DNA of 64,000 bases from assembly GCA_023417065.1 (NCBI GenBank), contig JAEZGH010000202.1, positions 124,001 through 188,000 on the forward strand, written 5' to 3'. Made by a program: the position numbers and the translations under genes. This stretch comes from Bacteroidota bacterium (GTDB lineage: Bacteria > Bacteroidota > Bacteroidia > Cytophagales > Cyclobacteriaceae). The notes under the pieces were generated by a model. The model was not told where the DNA came from and did no database searches. It worked only from the letters and a program-made list of their open reading frames with translations. Below are positions 25,212 through 34,157 of this stretch, piece after piece (the first letter of the stretch is position 1; each line of letters begins with the position of its first letter).

Positions 25212-26618
25212 ATGGAAGGAAAACACTTCAAGCCGGTACTTGGATTATGGGATGCTACTATGATTGTGGCAGGCTCTATGATCGGGTCGGGAATATTCAT
25301 CGTAAGCGCTGATATAATTCGCAACGTAGGTGGCGCAGGATGGCTCGTAGCAGTGTGGTTGATCACTGGTTTTATGACGATCACTGCGGCAGTAAGTTAT
25401 GGTGAGCTTAGCGGCATGTTTCCCCGGGCAGGAGGGCAGTACGTTTACCTTCGTGAGGCGTATAATCCCCTGGTGGCCTTCCTGTATGGTTGGAGTTTTT
25501 TCGCCGTGATTCAAACGCCGACGATAGCCGCGGTGGGAGTGGCTTTCGCAAAGTTTACGGCTTATCTCATTCCGGCATTCAGCGAAGATATAGTCTGGAT
25601 GCGCCTCGGCGTCATTCAGATTTCTCCGGCGCAGGTACTCGCGATCCTGACTATTATTCTCCTTACCTATATTAATACCCGTGGTGTGAAGGAAGGAAAA
25701 CGCGTGCAGACCACGTTTACGATAACGAAACTCGTGAGCCTCTTCGGATTGATTGTTTTTGGTTTTGTGATGCTCAATGGCGACGTGTGGAAGGCGAACT
25801 GGACGGATGCGTGGACGCTTCACGGACTCAATGGCGATGGTTCATGGCAACACTATACAACGATAGCAGCCTTCGGAGCAATTGCTTCTGCCATGGTTGG
25901 CTCTATTTTCAGCAGTGATGCCTGGAACAACGTGACTTTCATTGCAGGTGAGATACGAAACCCGCAACGCAATATTGGGTTGTCGCTCTTTCTGGGTACC
26001 CTCATCGTTACTATTGTATACGTAAGCGCCAACATTATGTACACGGGTGTACTTCCGGTGAATGAAATTGCATTCGCAGAAAAGGACCGCGTGGGGGTTG
26101 CTGCGTCGAATGCCATCTTCGGAAACAGCGGTACTATCGTTATTGCCCTGATGATCATGGTTGCTACGTTTGGCTGTAACAATGGATTGATCCTCGCCGG
26201 CGCGCGTGTGTACTATACGATGGCGCGTGATGGCGTATTCTTCCGTCAGGTGGGCGAACTCAACCGGTTCTCGGTTCCGCAGCGCGCCCTGTGGCTGCAA
26301 TGTATTCTCGCCTCGCTGTGGTGTCTGAGCGGCAAATACGGCGACCTTCTGGATATGATCTCACTGGGTGTCGTGGTCTTTTACATGCTGACAATCGTCG
26401 GCATTTTTGTGCTTCGTGTAAAACGTCCTGATATTCCAAGACCATACCGAGCCTTCGGATACCCGTTCCTGCCAATCATTTACCTCGTGATGGGCGGGGC
26501 ATTTTGTTTACTGCTTGTGATCTTCAAGCCGAATTACACATGGCCCGGAATTGCAATCATTCTTATTGGTATCCCGCTGTACTACTTCGCGCTGAGACAG
26601 AAAAAGGATAAGCCGTAG
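25212..26618 (+). CDS. APC-superfamily amino acid permease
   Basis: 468 residues with twelve predicted membrane segments. The TM1 signature DATMIVAGSMIGSGIFIVSADI carries the conserved GSGIF break used by APC transporters to bind the substrate amino group. The later segment GYPFLPIIYLVMGGAF is also typical. It should import an amino acid with protons or exchange amino acids. It is divergent from the amidohydrolase gene (151 bases apart) and may import or export its product; that link is inference. It ends with its stop immediately before the convergent reductase gene. Confidence 0.9.
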   Translation: MEGKHFKPVLGLWDATMIVAGSMIGSGIFIVSADIIRNVGGAGWLVAVWLITGFMTITAAVSYGELSGMFPRAGGQYVYLREAYNPLVAFLYGWSFFAVIQTPTIAAVGVAFAKFTAYLIPAFSEDIVWMRLGVIQISPAQVLAILTIILLTYINTRGVKEGKRVQTTFTITKLVSLFGLIVFGFVMLNGDVWKANWTDAWTLHGLNGDGSWQHYTTIAAFGAIASAMVGSIFSSDAWNNVTFIAGEIRNPQRNIGLSLFLGTLIVTIVYVSANIMYTGVLPVNEIAFAEKDRVGVAASNAIFGNSGTIVIALMIMVATFGCNNGLILAGARVYYTMARDGVFFRQVGELNRFSVPQRALWLQCILASLWCLSGKYGDLLDMISLGVVVFYMLTIVGIFVLRVKRPDIPRPYRAFGYPFLPIIYLVMGGAFCLLLVIFKPNYTWPGIAIILIGIPLYYFALRQKKDKP

Positions 26619-27527
26619 TCAGGCTTTCGAGGGATCGGCGATTTGGCGGGCAAGCAAGTCGAGGCCTTCGCGAAAGGTTCGCGGCTCATATCCCAGTTCA
26701 CGTCTCGCCTTGTCGATAATAAATCCCGTCTTCGCGGGACGACGTGCAGGTTGTTGAAAAACCGATGCGTCCACAGGCGTGATGAGGGCTTTGTCGAGGT
26801 TGAAATAATCTGCCGAAAGGTTAGCGATATCAAATGGCGTCAGGAAATCCTTTCCCGATATATGGTAAATACCGGATGCCTTTTTCTTCGCTGCGAGGTA
26901 TGTACCCATAGCTAAGTCTTCAGCGAGTGTTGGTGTTCGCCATTGATCGTTAACCACGCGGATGGGTTTTCCGTGTTCGAGGTTTTGTTTTACCCAAAGT
27001 ACAATGTTGGAACGGCTCATGTCGCGGGTGATGCCGTAAACGAGAACAGTACGGATAATGCACCACGACGTTCCACCGCGTTTGACAAGCTCTTCCGCCG
27101 CAACTTTACTTTCACCGTAATAGTTTACAGGATTCGGCACTGCGGATTCATCCAGCGGACCGTGACTGCCGTCGAAGACGAAGTCTGTGGAAAGGTAGAT
27201 GAAATGAGCGTTGTGTTGTGTCGCCGCCTCCAGAAGGTATTTGACCGCATCGACGTTTGTTTTCCAGCAGCCTTCGCGGTCCTGTTCACACTGGTCGACG
27301 TTTGTCATCGCTGCAGTATGTATTACAACTTCCGGTCTTGTTTGAGTGTACAGCGACTGAACCTGATCCTTGTCGGTGATATCCGCCTGCAGGTATCCAC
27401 TCCGTTGCAGTTTTCCAAACGTGGGCCTTCGACCGGTCGCAAACAGGTCGATGTCCTCGCCACGTTCGGCGAGGCTGATCAGCTTCTGACCAAGCAAACC
27501 ATTCGCACCCGTGACAAGGATTCGCAT
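26619..27527 (-). CDS. RmlD-like NAD(P)-dependent sugar reductase
   Basis: 302 residues from ATG 27527; a GTG lies one codon upstream. The N-terminal Rossmann motif ILVTGANGLLGQKL, the sugar-binding TRPEVVIHTAAMTNVDQCE, and the catalytic YGESK with its Tyr and Lys show the extended SDR family. It most resembles dTDP-4-dehydrorhamnose reductase (RmlD), which makes dTDP-rhamnose, but no rmlA, B or C is beside it, so the exact substrate is open. It begins 12 bases after the stop of the cyclophilin gene and is the last gene of the leftward rpmE2-to-reductase series. Confidence 0.85.
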   Translation of the reverse strand: MRILVTGANGLLGQKLISLAERGEDIDLFATGRRPTFGKLQRSGYLQADITDKDQVQSLYTQTRPEVVIHTAAMTNVDQCEQDREGCWKTNVDAVKYLLEAATQHNAHFIYLSTDFVFDGSHGPLDESAVPNPVNYYGESKVAAEELVKRGGTSWCIIRTVLVYGITRDMSRSNIVLWVKQNLEHGKPIRVVNDQWRTPTLAEDLAMGTYLAAKKKASGIYHISGKDFLTPFDIANLSADYFNLDKALITPVDASVFQQPARRPAKTGFIIDKARRELGYEPRTFREGLDLLARQIADPSKA

Positions 27528-27539
27528 CACTGAATAGGG

Positions 27540-28406
27540 TTACTTCTTTTCCTTCTCGGGATACTGATAGCCGTATTCCTTCTCAATCTTCTTGCGCGGC
27601 ATTTCTTCCACACGCACCGTCATGCGGATATCTTCTACCGGTCTTTCGTTACTCGTGGGCTGCGCAGCGATTTTGTCGATCACCTCCAGGCCTTTGATCA
27701 CTTTGCCAAAAACGGTGTATTGTCCGTCGAGGTGGGGCGCGCCACCTACTGTGCTGTAGATATCGATGATCTCCTGCGATACTTCCTTGTCGGTGTTAAT
27801 GCCGGTTTCCCGCTCGATGCGCGGCTTCAGTATTTTGAGATATGCGTCGTAAGCTTCGCGGTTGCGGCTTTGATAATAACCAACGATCGTATCATAGGCA
27901 GGCTTGTTGTCGGGGTTCTGAAAGAACTGCTGCATGGCCATGTTAAACTTCTGCTGATCGAACTTCAGCTCGTCTTCCGTGAACTTCTTACCCTGAACGA
28001 TATAAAATTGGCTTCCGCTTGATGCCTTGGTGGGGTTTTGCGCATCACCCAGCCGCGCTGCCGAGAGTGCACCTTTTTCATGATGGAATTTATCCGAAAA
28101 TTCCGCTTCTATTGTGTAGCCAGGTCCACCCATTCCCAGGGGCTTTCCCGGTGTTGCATTGCGCGAATCCGGATCGCCGCCCTGAATCATAAATTCTTCA
28201 ATAACACGGTGGAACAGGAGGCTGTCGTAGTATTTTTCGCGGGCAAGCTTCAGGAAGTTTGCCTTATGCTTGGGCGTTTCATCGTAGAGAATAGCTACCA
28301 TATCACCGTATTTGGTGCTGATAGTTACGACGTGGTCAGTTTTCTGTGCACATCCGGAGATGATGACCACCAATATGAATAGGAATGTCTGAAGGGTAAA
28401 TTTCAT
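27540..28406 (-). CDS. Cyclophilin-type peptidylprolyl isomerase lipoprotein
   Basis: 288 residues. The lipobox IISGCAQKTDH anchors it outside the cytoplasm. The cyclophilin core starts VTISTKYGDMVAILYDETPKHKANF, with FHRVIEEFMIQGGDP and SGSQFYIVQG. An extra region of about 85 residues (from TEDELKFDQQKF to EIIDIYSTVGG) splits the fold before the final strands GQYTVFGKVIKGLEVIDKIAAQ. It speeds up prolyl isomerisation during folding of exported proteins. A good -7 element (TATCTTTG) sits 22 bases upstream, so the gene can be expressed from its own promoter as well as from read-through. Confidence 0.92.
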   Translation of the reverse strand: MKFTLQTFLFILVVIISGCAQKTDHVVTISTKYGDMVAILYDETPKHKANFLKLAREKYYDSLLFHRVIEEFMIQGGDPDSRNATPGKPLGMGGPGYTIEAEFSDKFHHEKGALSAARLGDAQNPTKASSGSQFYIVQGKKFTEDELKFDQQKFNMAMQQFFQNPDNKPAYDTIVGYYQSRNREAYDAYLKILKPRIERETGINTDKEVSQEIIDIYSTVGGAPHLDGQYTVFGKVIKGLEVIDKIAAQPTSNERPVEDIRMTVRVEEMPRKKIEKEYGYQYPEKEKK

Positions 28407-28428
28407 TGCGCTTGCGTTTTACGAAGCG

Positions 28429-28436
28429 CAAAGATA
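28429..28436 (-). promoter_or_regulatory. Bacteroidota -7 element for the cyclophilin gene
   Basis: On the minus strand this reads TATCTTTG, a full match to TAnnTTTG, 22 bases before the start codon. A 7-bp inverted repeat (TGCGCTT / AAGCGCA, 28407-28430) lies in the leader. No clear -33 TTTG is seen, partly because hemC ends there. Confidence 0.5.
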
Positions 28437-28454
28437 AAAATATCCGGAAAGAGA

Positions 28455-29390
28455 TCAGTTGTTAATTTTCGCGCGTATCTGACGGAGGATTTCTGCTCCT
28501 CCAGAATCAAGTACCTCGTTGGCTACCGACTCGCCAAGTTCGCGTACATCCTCAGGGGGGGCTGATTTCTTAACCTTGACAACCTCGCTGCCATCGAGCG
28601 ATATGATACCTCCCTTCAGGGTGATAAGGTTGTCTTCCCAGTGTGCGTATCCAAATGAAGGGATGCTACATCCACCCTGTAATGTGGCCAGGAAAGCGCG
28701 TTCAGCACGAAGGCAGTCTTCCGTTGCAGGATGGCTTACCCAGTTCGAAATGACCTCCTTCTTATGGAAGTCCAGCTTTTTATGGCACTCAATGGCGATG
28801 CTGCCCTGGCCGACAGGCGGGACGAAATAACTGGTTTCAATCCTCTCGACGATCAGATGGTCGAAGCCCATGCGGTGTACGCCGGCATACGCCAGCAGCA
28901 ACGCATCACAATCACCTTTTTCAAGCCGCGATACACGTGTCTGAAGGTTGCCTCTGACGGGCACAACTTCGGCATGGGGATAGAAGTGCTTCAGGAAAGC
29001 AATTCGTCTCGTTGACGAGGTGCCGACGCGTATATGTGTCTCGTGTCTGAGGTCCAGACTCTTGTTTGTGCTCAGTACGACATCGTTGACGATTTCCCTT
29101 TCGGTAAACGCGAGCAACTCAAGGTCGTCGGGAATTTCAGAAGCAACGTCCTTTGCGCTGTGAACTGCGATATCGAATTCGCCGTCAAGTAGCTTCTGTT
29201 CAATTTCTTCCGTGAAAACGCCTTTGCTTCCGATTTTGGAGATGCTGACATCAAGAATCTTATCGCCCTTGGTTTCCATCGGGAATATTTCTGTCCGATA
29301 GCCCGAGCGATGTATCAGACTTGCTACGTGTTCCGCCTGCCACATGGCCAGTTTGCTGGCCCGCGTTCCGATTCTGATGATCTTATCCAT
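28455..29390 (-). CDS. hemC: Porphobilinogen deaminase (hydroxymethylbilane synthase)
   Basis: 311 residues, the normal size. The N-terminus IRIGTRASKLAMWQAEHVA, the Asp of the HSAKDVASE segment, the Arg-rich GTSSTRRIAFLK and the dipyrromethane-cofactor Cys in GGCSIPSF are all present. HemC joins four porphobilinogen molecules into hydroxymethylbilane in the cytoplasm, a step towards haem, cobalamin and other tetrapyrroles. It lies 5 bases after holB on the same strand and so is in an operon with it. Confidence 0.96.
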   Translation of the reverse strand: MDKIIRIGTRASKLAMWQAEHVASLIHRSGYRTEIFPMETKGDKILDVSISKIGSKGVFTEEIEQKLLDGEFDIAVHSAKDVASEIPDDLELLAFTEREIVNDVVLSTNKSLDLRHETHIRVGTSSTRRIAFLKHFYPHAEVVPVRGNLQTRVSRLEKGDCDALLLAYAGVHRMGFDHLIVERIETSYFVPPVGQGSIAIECHKKLDFHKKEVISNWVSHPATEDCLRAERAFLATLQGGCSIPSFGYAHWEDNLITLKGGIISLDGSEVVKVKKSAPPEDVRELGESVANEVLDSGGAEILRQIRAKINN

Positions 29391-29395
29391 TATTA

Positions 29396-30529
29396 TTAAG
29401 CGTTTAGCGGATTCAACGTCTCTGAAATCTTCAGGGAAAGGTCAAGAAAGATCATCTTTGCACTACCGTTTCGTTCCAGGTGGTAGCTGGCTTCATTGAT
29501 GAGGTTAAATGACTTTTCAATCTTTTCAAGATTCATCACCTTGCTGAAGTCCTGTACAAATTTAAGTTCGTCGCCCCGCGTTCTGTTGATATTATTTGCA
29601 CCAGCAACATGAAGCATGGTTTCCCTCATCATGTTGATACTGTAGTTCATCAAATTACGCTGGCTCAATTTGTCCATACCATGATATTGGTCAGCAAATG
29701 ATACCAGTGCGCCATAATTCTTCTTAAAACATGCGCGCATCCAGTCCGTGAAAACCTGCGCATTGTTATCTTCTTCCTTTTCCATCAGCCTTGCAGCCAG
29801 TGGAAGGTTCCCGTCGGCCAGTGTTGCGATTTTTGCAGCGCGCGCCGGGTCGATGTTGTGTTTCTCACAGAGGTAAGTTTCAACCTCTGCATCGTTCAAT
29901 AGCGGAACCGTTACAATTTGGGTCCGTGAGATGATCGTTGGTAGAAGACGATCCGCTGCGTTAGTAACGAGGATGAAGTATGTCTTTGGAGGTGGTTCCT
30001 CAAGAATTTTCAGGATACCATTGGCAGCAGAAGGATGCATCAGTTCGGGTTGCCAGATGATCATCACTTTGTAGGGGCTTTCAAATGGTTTCAGCGAAAG
30101 CGTTTTTACGATTTCACGGCTTTCGTCTTTCGAAATGAGCGCCATTTTATCTTCGCCGCCGTAATAGTTGGTCCAGTCGTCGAGTTGTCCGAATGGATTC
30201 TCCATCAAGAAGGAGCGCCACAACTTCAGGATGTCGGCTCTGAAACGGTCCTCATCCTTGTCGCCCTTAACATTGCTTAAAGGAAAAACAAAATGGGTAT
30301 CGGGGTGAATGAACTTCAGATTCTTGGAACACGCCGCACACGTGCCGCATGCGTCGTCCTCGCCGCGGTTCTCACAATGAAGGTACGTCGCAAAAGCCAG
30401 AGCAAGGGGAAGATTCAGCGCCCCTTCCGCGCCTACAAATAATTGAGCGTGTGCGATGTGATTGCTAGCCGCCGCGTCTGTCAACACCTTTTTAACCCCA
30501 CTTAAACCCGGTATGGCTGAGAATTTCAT
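29396..30529 (-). CDS. holB: DNA polymerase III delta' subunit
   Basis: 377 residues. The clamp-loader AAA+ layout is clear, with a zinc module CENRGEDDACGTCAACS, the delta'-style degenerate P-loop (GAEGALNLPLA), the sensor-1-region SRTQIVTVP and HPSAANGILKILEEPP. The lost ATP-binding loop is expected in delta'. It is part of the clamp loader that places the beta clamp on DNA. It is followed by hemC (5 bases) and lies 42 bases after the GlmU-like gene. Confidence 0.92.
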   Translation of the reverse strand: MKFSAIPGLSGVKKVLTDAAASNHIAHAQLFVGAEGALNLPLALAFATYLHCENRGEDDACGTCAACSKNLKFIHPDTHFVFPLSNVKGDKDEDRFRADILKLWRSFLMENPFGQLDDWTNYYGGEDKMALISKDESREIVKTLSLKPFESPYKVMIIWQPELMHPSAANGILKILEEPPPKTYFILVTNAADRLLPTIISRTQIVTVPLLNDAEVETYLCEKHNIDPARAAKIATLADGNLPLAARLMEKEEDNNAQVFTDWMRACFKKNYGALVSFADQYHGMDKLSQRNLMNYSINMMRETMLHVAGANNINRTRGDELKFVQDFSKVMNLEKIEKSFNLINEASYHLERNGSAKMIFLDLSLKISETLNPLNA

Positions 30530-30571
30530 AGGCGGTTAAAGTATTCCGAATAAATTGTTTTTACAAGTCTT

Positions 30572-31750
30572 TTAATGTTTCTCCCAGTGGCGCGAAGGAC
30601 GTGTTATTTCGAAGATATGTTGCATTATTTCCCGGTCGGCTTCGGTAAGTGAAACGTTTCTCCGCTGCATGACGCGTGACGCCGTTTCATAGGCTTTTTC
30701 AAGCCGGAATGTTTCATGATGACCATCGCCCCCCCAGGTAAAGGCGGGGATATAATTCTTCTGATAGCCTCCGCCAAAAACAACGGCAAAAGGGTCCGCA
30801 ACGGTGGCTGTATTGAACATGGTGTTGATACCGCTCTTGCAATGGTCGCCCATCATCAGTCCGCAGAACTGAAGGTCTGTCTGCTCAAAGTGGTTGTCGC
30901 GGTGATTCCAGATGCGAACGTTATCATAGTTGTTCTTCATGTTCGACGCATTGGTGTCGGCGCCGAGGTTACACCATTCGCCGAGTACCGAATTTCCGAT
31001 GAACCCGTCGTGTGACTTGTTGCTGTACCCAAAGACCACGGCGTTGCTGATTTCCCCACCGATTTTGGAGTACGGTCCCAGGGTAGTATCTCCCCGAACT
31101 TTCGCGCCCATGTTGAGCTGGGCACCTTCACAAAGGGCAAAGGCTCCGCGGATGACGGCACCTTCCTGCACGACGCTGTTCTTGCCCAGGTAGATGGGGC
31201 CTGATTCGGCATTCAGGGTGGCATCGCGAATTTCGACGCCCTCTTCAATGAAGATGGCCTCGGGCTTATAGACGCGGGTATAGGGATCAGTTATGGGTTG
31301 GGATTTCCGTCCCGCCGTAACCAGGGGCAGGTCGGCGCGGATCTGATTCGCGTTTTCCTGAAAAATCTTCCACTTTTTATCGATTACGGTGAAGTCTTTG
31401 TCGTAGTTGACAACATTCTTCTCCGTCATTTCGCCTGAAGGCTGGTTGGCTGCGATCAGGAGGTCGCCTTTCACGAGGAAGTAGCCTGCCGGTAAAGCTT
31501 TGATGGTGTCTACCAGTGTCTGATCCGGGCAGATGGCGCCGTTGATCATGAGGTTCTGGCTTGTGGATTTTGCTGGAAATTTCTTTTGAAGGTATTCAGG
31601 AACCTGATAGGAGGGCGCTGTTCCCAGGTAATATTGCCATTTCTGGTCGATGGTGAGGATTCCTACCCGGATTTTGGAGAGGGGCCGGGTGTAGGTGAAC
31701 GGTAGGAGCGAGACCCTCAAAACCGGGTCATCGAAAAGGATTACATTCAT
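30572..31750 (-). CDS. GlmU-like putative sugar nucleotidyltransferase with left-handed beta-helix
   Basis: 392 residues from ATG 31750, which begins MNVILFDDPVLRVSLLPFTYTRPLSKIRVG, the N-terminal NTP_transf_4-type part. The C-terminal half is a left-handed beta-helix of hexapeptides (for example APIYLGKNSVVQEG-like turns, GAVIRG, TLGPYSKIGGE) of the acyltransferase kind. Bacteroidota carry this GlmU-like protein as a conserved single-copy gene; the exact sugar is not fixed. It probably helps make UDP-GlcNAc or a related nucleotide sugar. It opens the leftward operon with holB and hemC. Confidence 0.85.
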   Translation of the reverse strand: MNVILFDDPVLRVSLLPFTYTRPLSKIRVGILTIDQKWQYYLGTAPSYQVPEYLQKKFPAKSTSQNLMINGAICPDQTLVDTIKALPAGYFLVKGDLLIAANQPSGEMTEKNVVNYDKDFTVIDKKWKIFQENANQIRADLPLVTAGRKSQPITDPYTRVYKPEAIFIEEGVEIRDATLNAESGPIYLGKNSVVQEGAVIRGAFALCEGAQLNMGAKVRGDTTLGPYSKIGGEISNAVVFGYSNKSHDGFIGNSVLGEWCNLGADTNASNMKNNYDNVRIWNHRDNHFEQTDLQFCGLMMGDHCKSGINTMFNTATVADPFAVVFGGGYQKNYIPAFTWGGDGHHETFRLEKAYETASRVMQRRNVSLTEADREIMQHIFEITRPSRHWEKH

Positions 31751-31870
31751 GGTTCTGTCAGGTTTGCTGCCTGCAAGGGTTAATTTTGGCAAAAATAGAA
31801 GATGACGCGGTTCGTCAACGGTGGCCTCGAGCTGTGCGCGTACACAGAGCGAAACTTTGTTGGAAAATCT

Positions 31871-31902
31871 TAAAAAGAAAAAAGCCCCGACAAGTCAGGG
31901 CT
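31871..31902 (-). terminator. Terminator after rpmE2
   Basis: AGCCCTGAC-TT-GTCGGGGCT on the minus strand (one T-G pair), followed by a T run (the plus-strand A-rich 31871-31883). It separates rpmE2 from the downstream GlmU-like operon. Confidence 0.8.
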
Positions 31903-31926
31903 CTTTCTCTCCACAGAAGAAGGTTA

Positions 31927-32175
31927 TTAGGATTTCTTCTGATACTTATTCTTGAATTTCTCAACCCGTCCTGCGGTATCGAGAAACATTTTCTTACCTG
32001 TATAGAAAGGGTGTGAAGCCGAGCTAACTTCGACTTTGATTACCGGGTATTCGTTCCCGTCTTCCCATTTGATCGTTTCTTTAGTAGAGTAAGTCGAACG
32101 ACTCAAAAACTTGGTGTCGCTTGATGTATCCCAAAAAACAACGTCTCTATACTCTGGATGAATGCCTTTTTTCAT
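31927..32175 (-). CDS. rpmE2: 50S ribosomal protein L31, type B
   Basis: 82 residues: MKKGIHPEYRDVVFWDTSS, then SASHPFYTGKKMF and a basic C-terminus RVEKFKNKYQKK. It lacks the zinc-binding Cys cluster of type A L31, so it is the zinc-independent form common in Bacteroidota. It has its own promoter and terminator. Confidence 0.96.
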   Translation of the reverse strand: MKKGIHPEYRDVVFWDTSSDTKFLSRSTYSTKETIKWEDGNEYPVIKVEVSSASHPFYTGKKMFLDTAGRVEKFKNKYQKKS

Positions 32176-32207
32176 ATCTATAAGTCTGATTTTCCCTAAA
32201 AGGACTG

Positions 32208-32237
32208 CAAAGATAGGGACATCGCTTTTATTTACAA
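32208..32237 (-). promoter_or_regulatory. rpmE2 promoter
   Basis: On the minus strand a TTG (32235-32237) lies 19 bases upstream of TATCTTTG (32208-32215). This is a good match to the Bacteroidota primary sigma promoter (-33 TTG, -7 TAnnTTTG). The start codon is about 33 bases downstream of the -7 box. Confidence 0.7.
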
Positions 32238-32253
32238 TACCTTATTTAAATCT

Positions 32254-32285
32254 TTTGCGCACAGGAGATCAAACCTCTATCTTTG
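32254..32285 (+). promoter_or_regulatory. Strong Bacteroidota-type promoter with a long leader
   Basis: TTTG (32254-32257), a 20-base spacer, then TATCTTTG (32278-32285): the best promoter match in the window. It points to the Wzi-like gene at 32460 but leaves a leader of about 170 bases. A 21-codon open frame, ATG at 32300 to TAA at 32365, lies within it (MSKVKNGGLPFLDSDHF...). Confidence 0.65.
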
Positions 32286-32459
32286 AACCCTGAATTACGA
32301 TGTCCAAGGTAAAAAACGGCGGCTTGCCTTTTTTAGATTCTGATCATTTTTTGAGCTTGGTTTAAACGTAAAATATTGAGTATCAGAATAAAATCCTCCC
32401 CTGGTTTTTTGCCCCGTCGCTTTGATATAGTCCGGATATTTTTCACGTTCTGACCCTAT

Positions 32460-34154
32460 ATGAATTCGAAATTCGCCCTCCTCTTTGCCCTGCTGCTACC
32501 GGTTGTCGCGGTAGGCCAGAGTACCATGGTACCGCTGAATGAAGACTACTACCACTGGGTGGATCGCTATGAAGTTAAATACGGACGGATTAGTCCGGCA
32601 CTGTTCAGCGGCATAAAACCCTACAAACGGTCACAGATCGTGGCTTTCCTCGATTCGATGCCCGACCTGATGTTCACGTCGCGTGCAGATCAATTCAACC
32701 GCGAATTCCTTCAAAACGACAGCTGGGAATGGTCAGGCGCAGCCACCGCCGACAGCAAAAAGCCCGTCCTGAAACATTTTTACAGGAAAAAGGCCGATCT
32801 GTTCCACGTCGAGGAGGACTGGTTTGATCTGCATGTCAACCCGGTACTGCATCTGGCTGCAGGGAAGGATTCCCGCAGAAACGACGACATGCTTTTCATC
32901 AATACACGGGGTGTTGAAATCCGGGGGATGATTGATCGAAAGGTTGGCTTCTATACGTATCTGGCTGATAATCAAATGATCATGCCTTCTTATGCCGACG
33001 AGTTGTTCCTCCGCCGCCATCTGGCGGTTCCGCATGAAGGATTCTGGAAAGGATACAAGCGTGGCCCCGGCGTCGACTTCCTGCACGCGCGCGGCTACCT
33101 CACCGTTGAAGCCACACGACATATCAACGTGCAGTTCGGCCATGATCGCAACTTCATAGGCCACGGCTACCGGTCTTTGGTATTTTCAGACTTTGCGCCG
33201 CCAACCTGGTTTATTAAGGCAAACCTCAAGGTCTGGAAGCTGAACTACCTCTTCCTGGTAAACCAGATGATTGCCGATGTTACCGGGAATGTCAGCGGCC
33301 TCACGGCGATGGACAATGGTTATCCTCTTAAGTACAATGCGCTTCACCACCTGAGCGTCAACATTGGAAAGAAACTTACATTGGGCGTTTTTGAAACCGT
33401 CATCTTCAGCCCAGATGATCCAAACGGAACGGACTACTTCCGCCTGGACTACCTGAACCCCATCATCTTCTATCGCGCGGTCGAACAACAGAATGGTAGC
33501 AGCGACAACGTCATGCTGGGAGCCGACTTCAGATATATCCCCGTCAGGAAGCTGTCTCTCTATGGACAGTTTGTTCTCGATGAATTTGTAATTGATGAAA
33601 TCCGCTCAGGCAATGGGTGGTGGGCAAACAAGTTTGCTGTTCAGGTTGGTGGAAAGTGGGTCGATGCGTTTGGAGTACCCAACCTCGACCTCCAGGGGGA
33701 ACTGAATATTGTGAGACCGTATACGTATTCCCATGGATCCACCTTTGGGAACTACAGCAACTACCGCCAGCCAATAGGCCATCCCATAGGAGCAAACTTT
33801 CAGGAAGCCGTAGGGATCTTGAGATATCAACCGGTTCCGCGGCTGAATGTTACGGGTAAACTGATACTGGTGAAAACCGGACGCGACCCTGTAAATGAGA
33901 ACTGGGGTGGCGATATCCTCAAGAGCAACCGATCGCTGCAGCAGAACTACGGTAACAAGATCGGCCAGGGCGCAGCCAACGATATTGTGTTTGGTTCGTT
34001 TACAGCATCGTGGCATCTGAAACACAATCTGTTTATTGATGGTAACGTCGTAATTCGCCGCAGCGAAAGCGATCTTGCTGCATATAAAAACAATACAAAC
34101 GTTTTGTCAATGGCGTTGCGCTGGAACATAGCTCAGCGCCTGTATGAATTCTGA
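32460..34154 (+). CDS. Outer-membrane Wzi/RemB-like beta-barrel protein
   Basis: 564 residues with a signal peptide (MNSKFALLFALLLPVVAVGQ). The mature sequence has the repeated aromatic beta-strand pattern of a barrel, with the segment VQFGHDRNFIGHGYRSLVFSDF that I associate with the 'capsule assembly Wzi' family and the gliding-related RemB of Bacteroidota. It ends in ALRWNIAQRLYEF, an aromatic C-terminus typical of outer-membrane barrels. It may tether exopolysaccharide or take part in surface motility. It overlaps nothing and is followed 3 bases later by an MsbA-type exporter, hinting at a shared envelope role. Confidence 0.8.
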   Translation: MNSKFALLFALLLPVVAVGQSTMVPLNEDYYHWVDRYEVKYGRISPALFSGIKPYKRSQIVAFLDSMPDLMFTSRADQFNREFLQNDSWEWSGAATADSKKPVLKHFYRKKADLFHVEEDWFDLHVNPVLHLAAGKDSRRNDDMLFINTRGVEIRGMIDRKVGFYTYLADNQMIMPSYADELFLRRHLAVPHEGFWKGYKRGPGVDFLHARGYLTVEATRHINVQFGHDRNFIGHGYRSLVFSDFAPPTWFIKANLKVWKLNYLFLVNQMIADVTGNVSGLTAMDNGYPLKYNALHHLSVNIGKKLTLGVFETVIFSPDDPNGTDYFRLDYLNPIIFYRAVEQQNGSSDNVMLGADFRYIPVRKLSLYGQFVLDEFVIDEIRSGNGWWANKFAVQVGGKWVDAFGVPNLDLQGELNIVRPYTYSHGSTFGNYSNYRQPIGHPIGANFQEAVGILRYQPVPRLNVTGKLILVKTGRDPVNENWGGDILKSNRSLQQNYGNKIGQGAANDIVFGSFTASWHLKHNLFIDGNVVIRRSESDLAAYKNNTNVLSMALRWNIAQRLYEF

Positions 34155-34157
34155 TCA

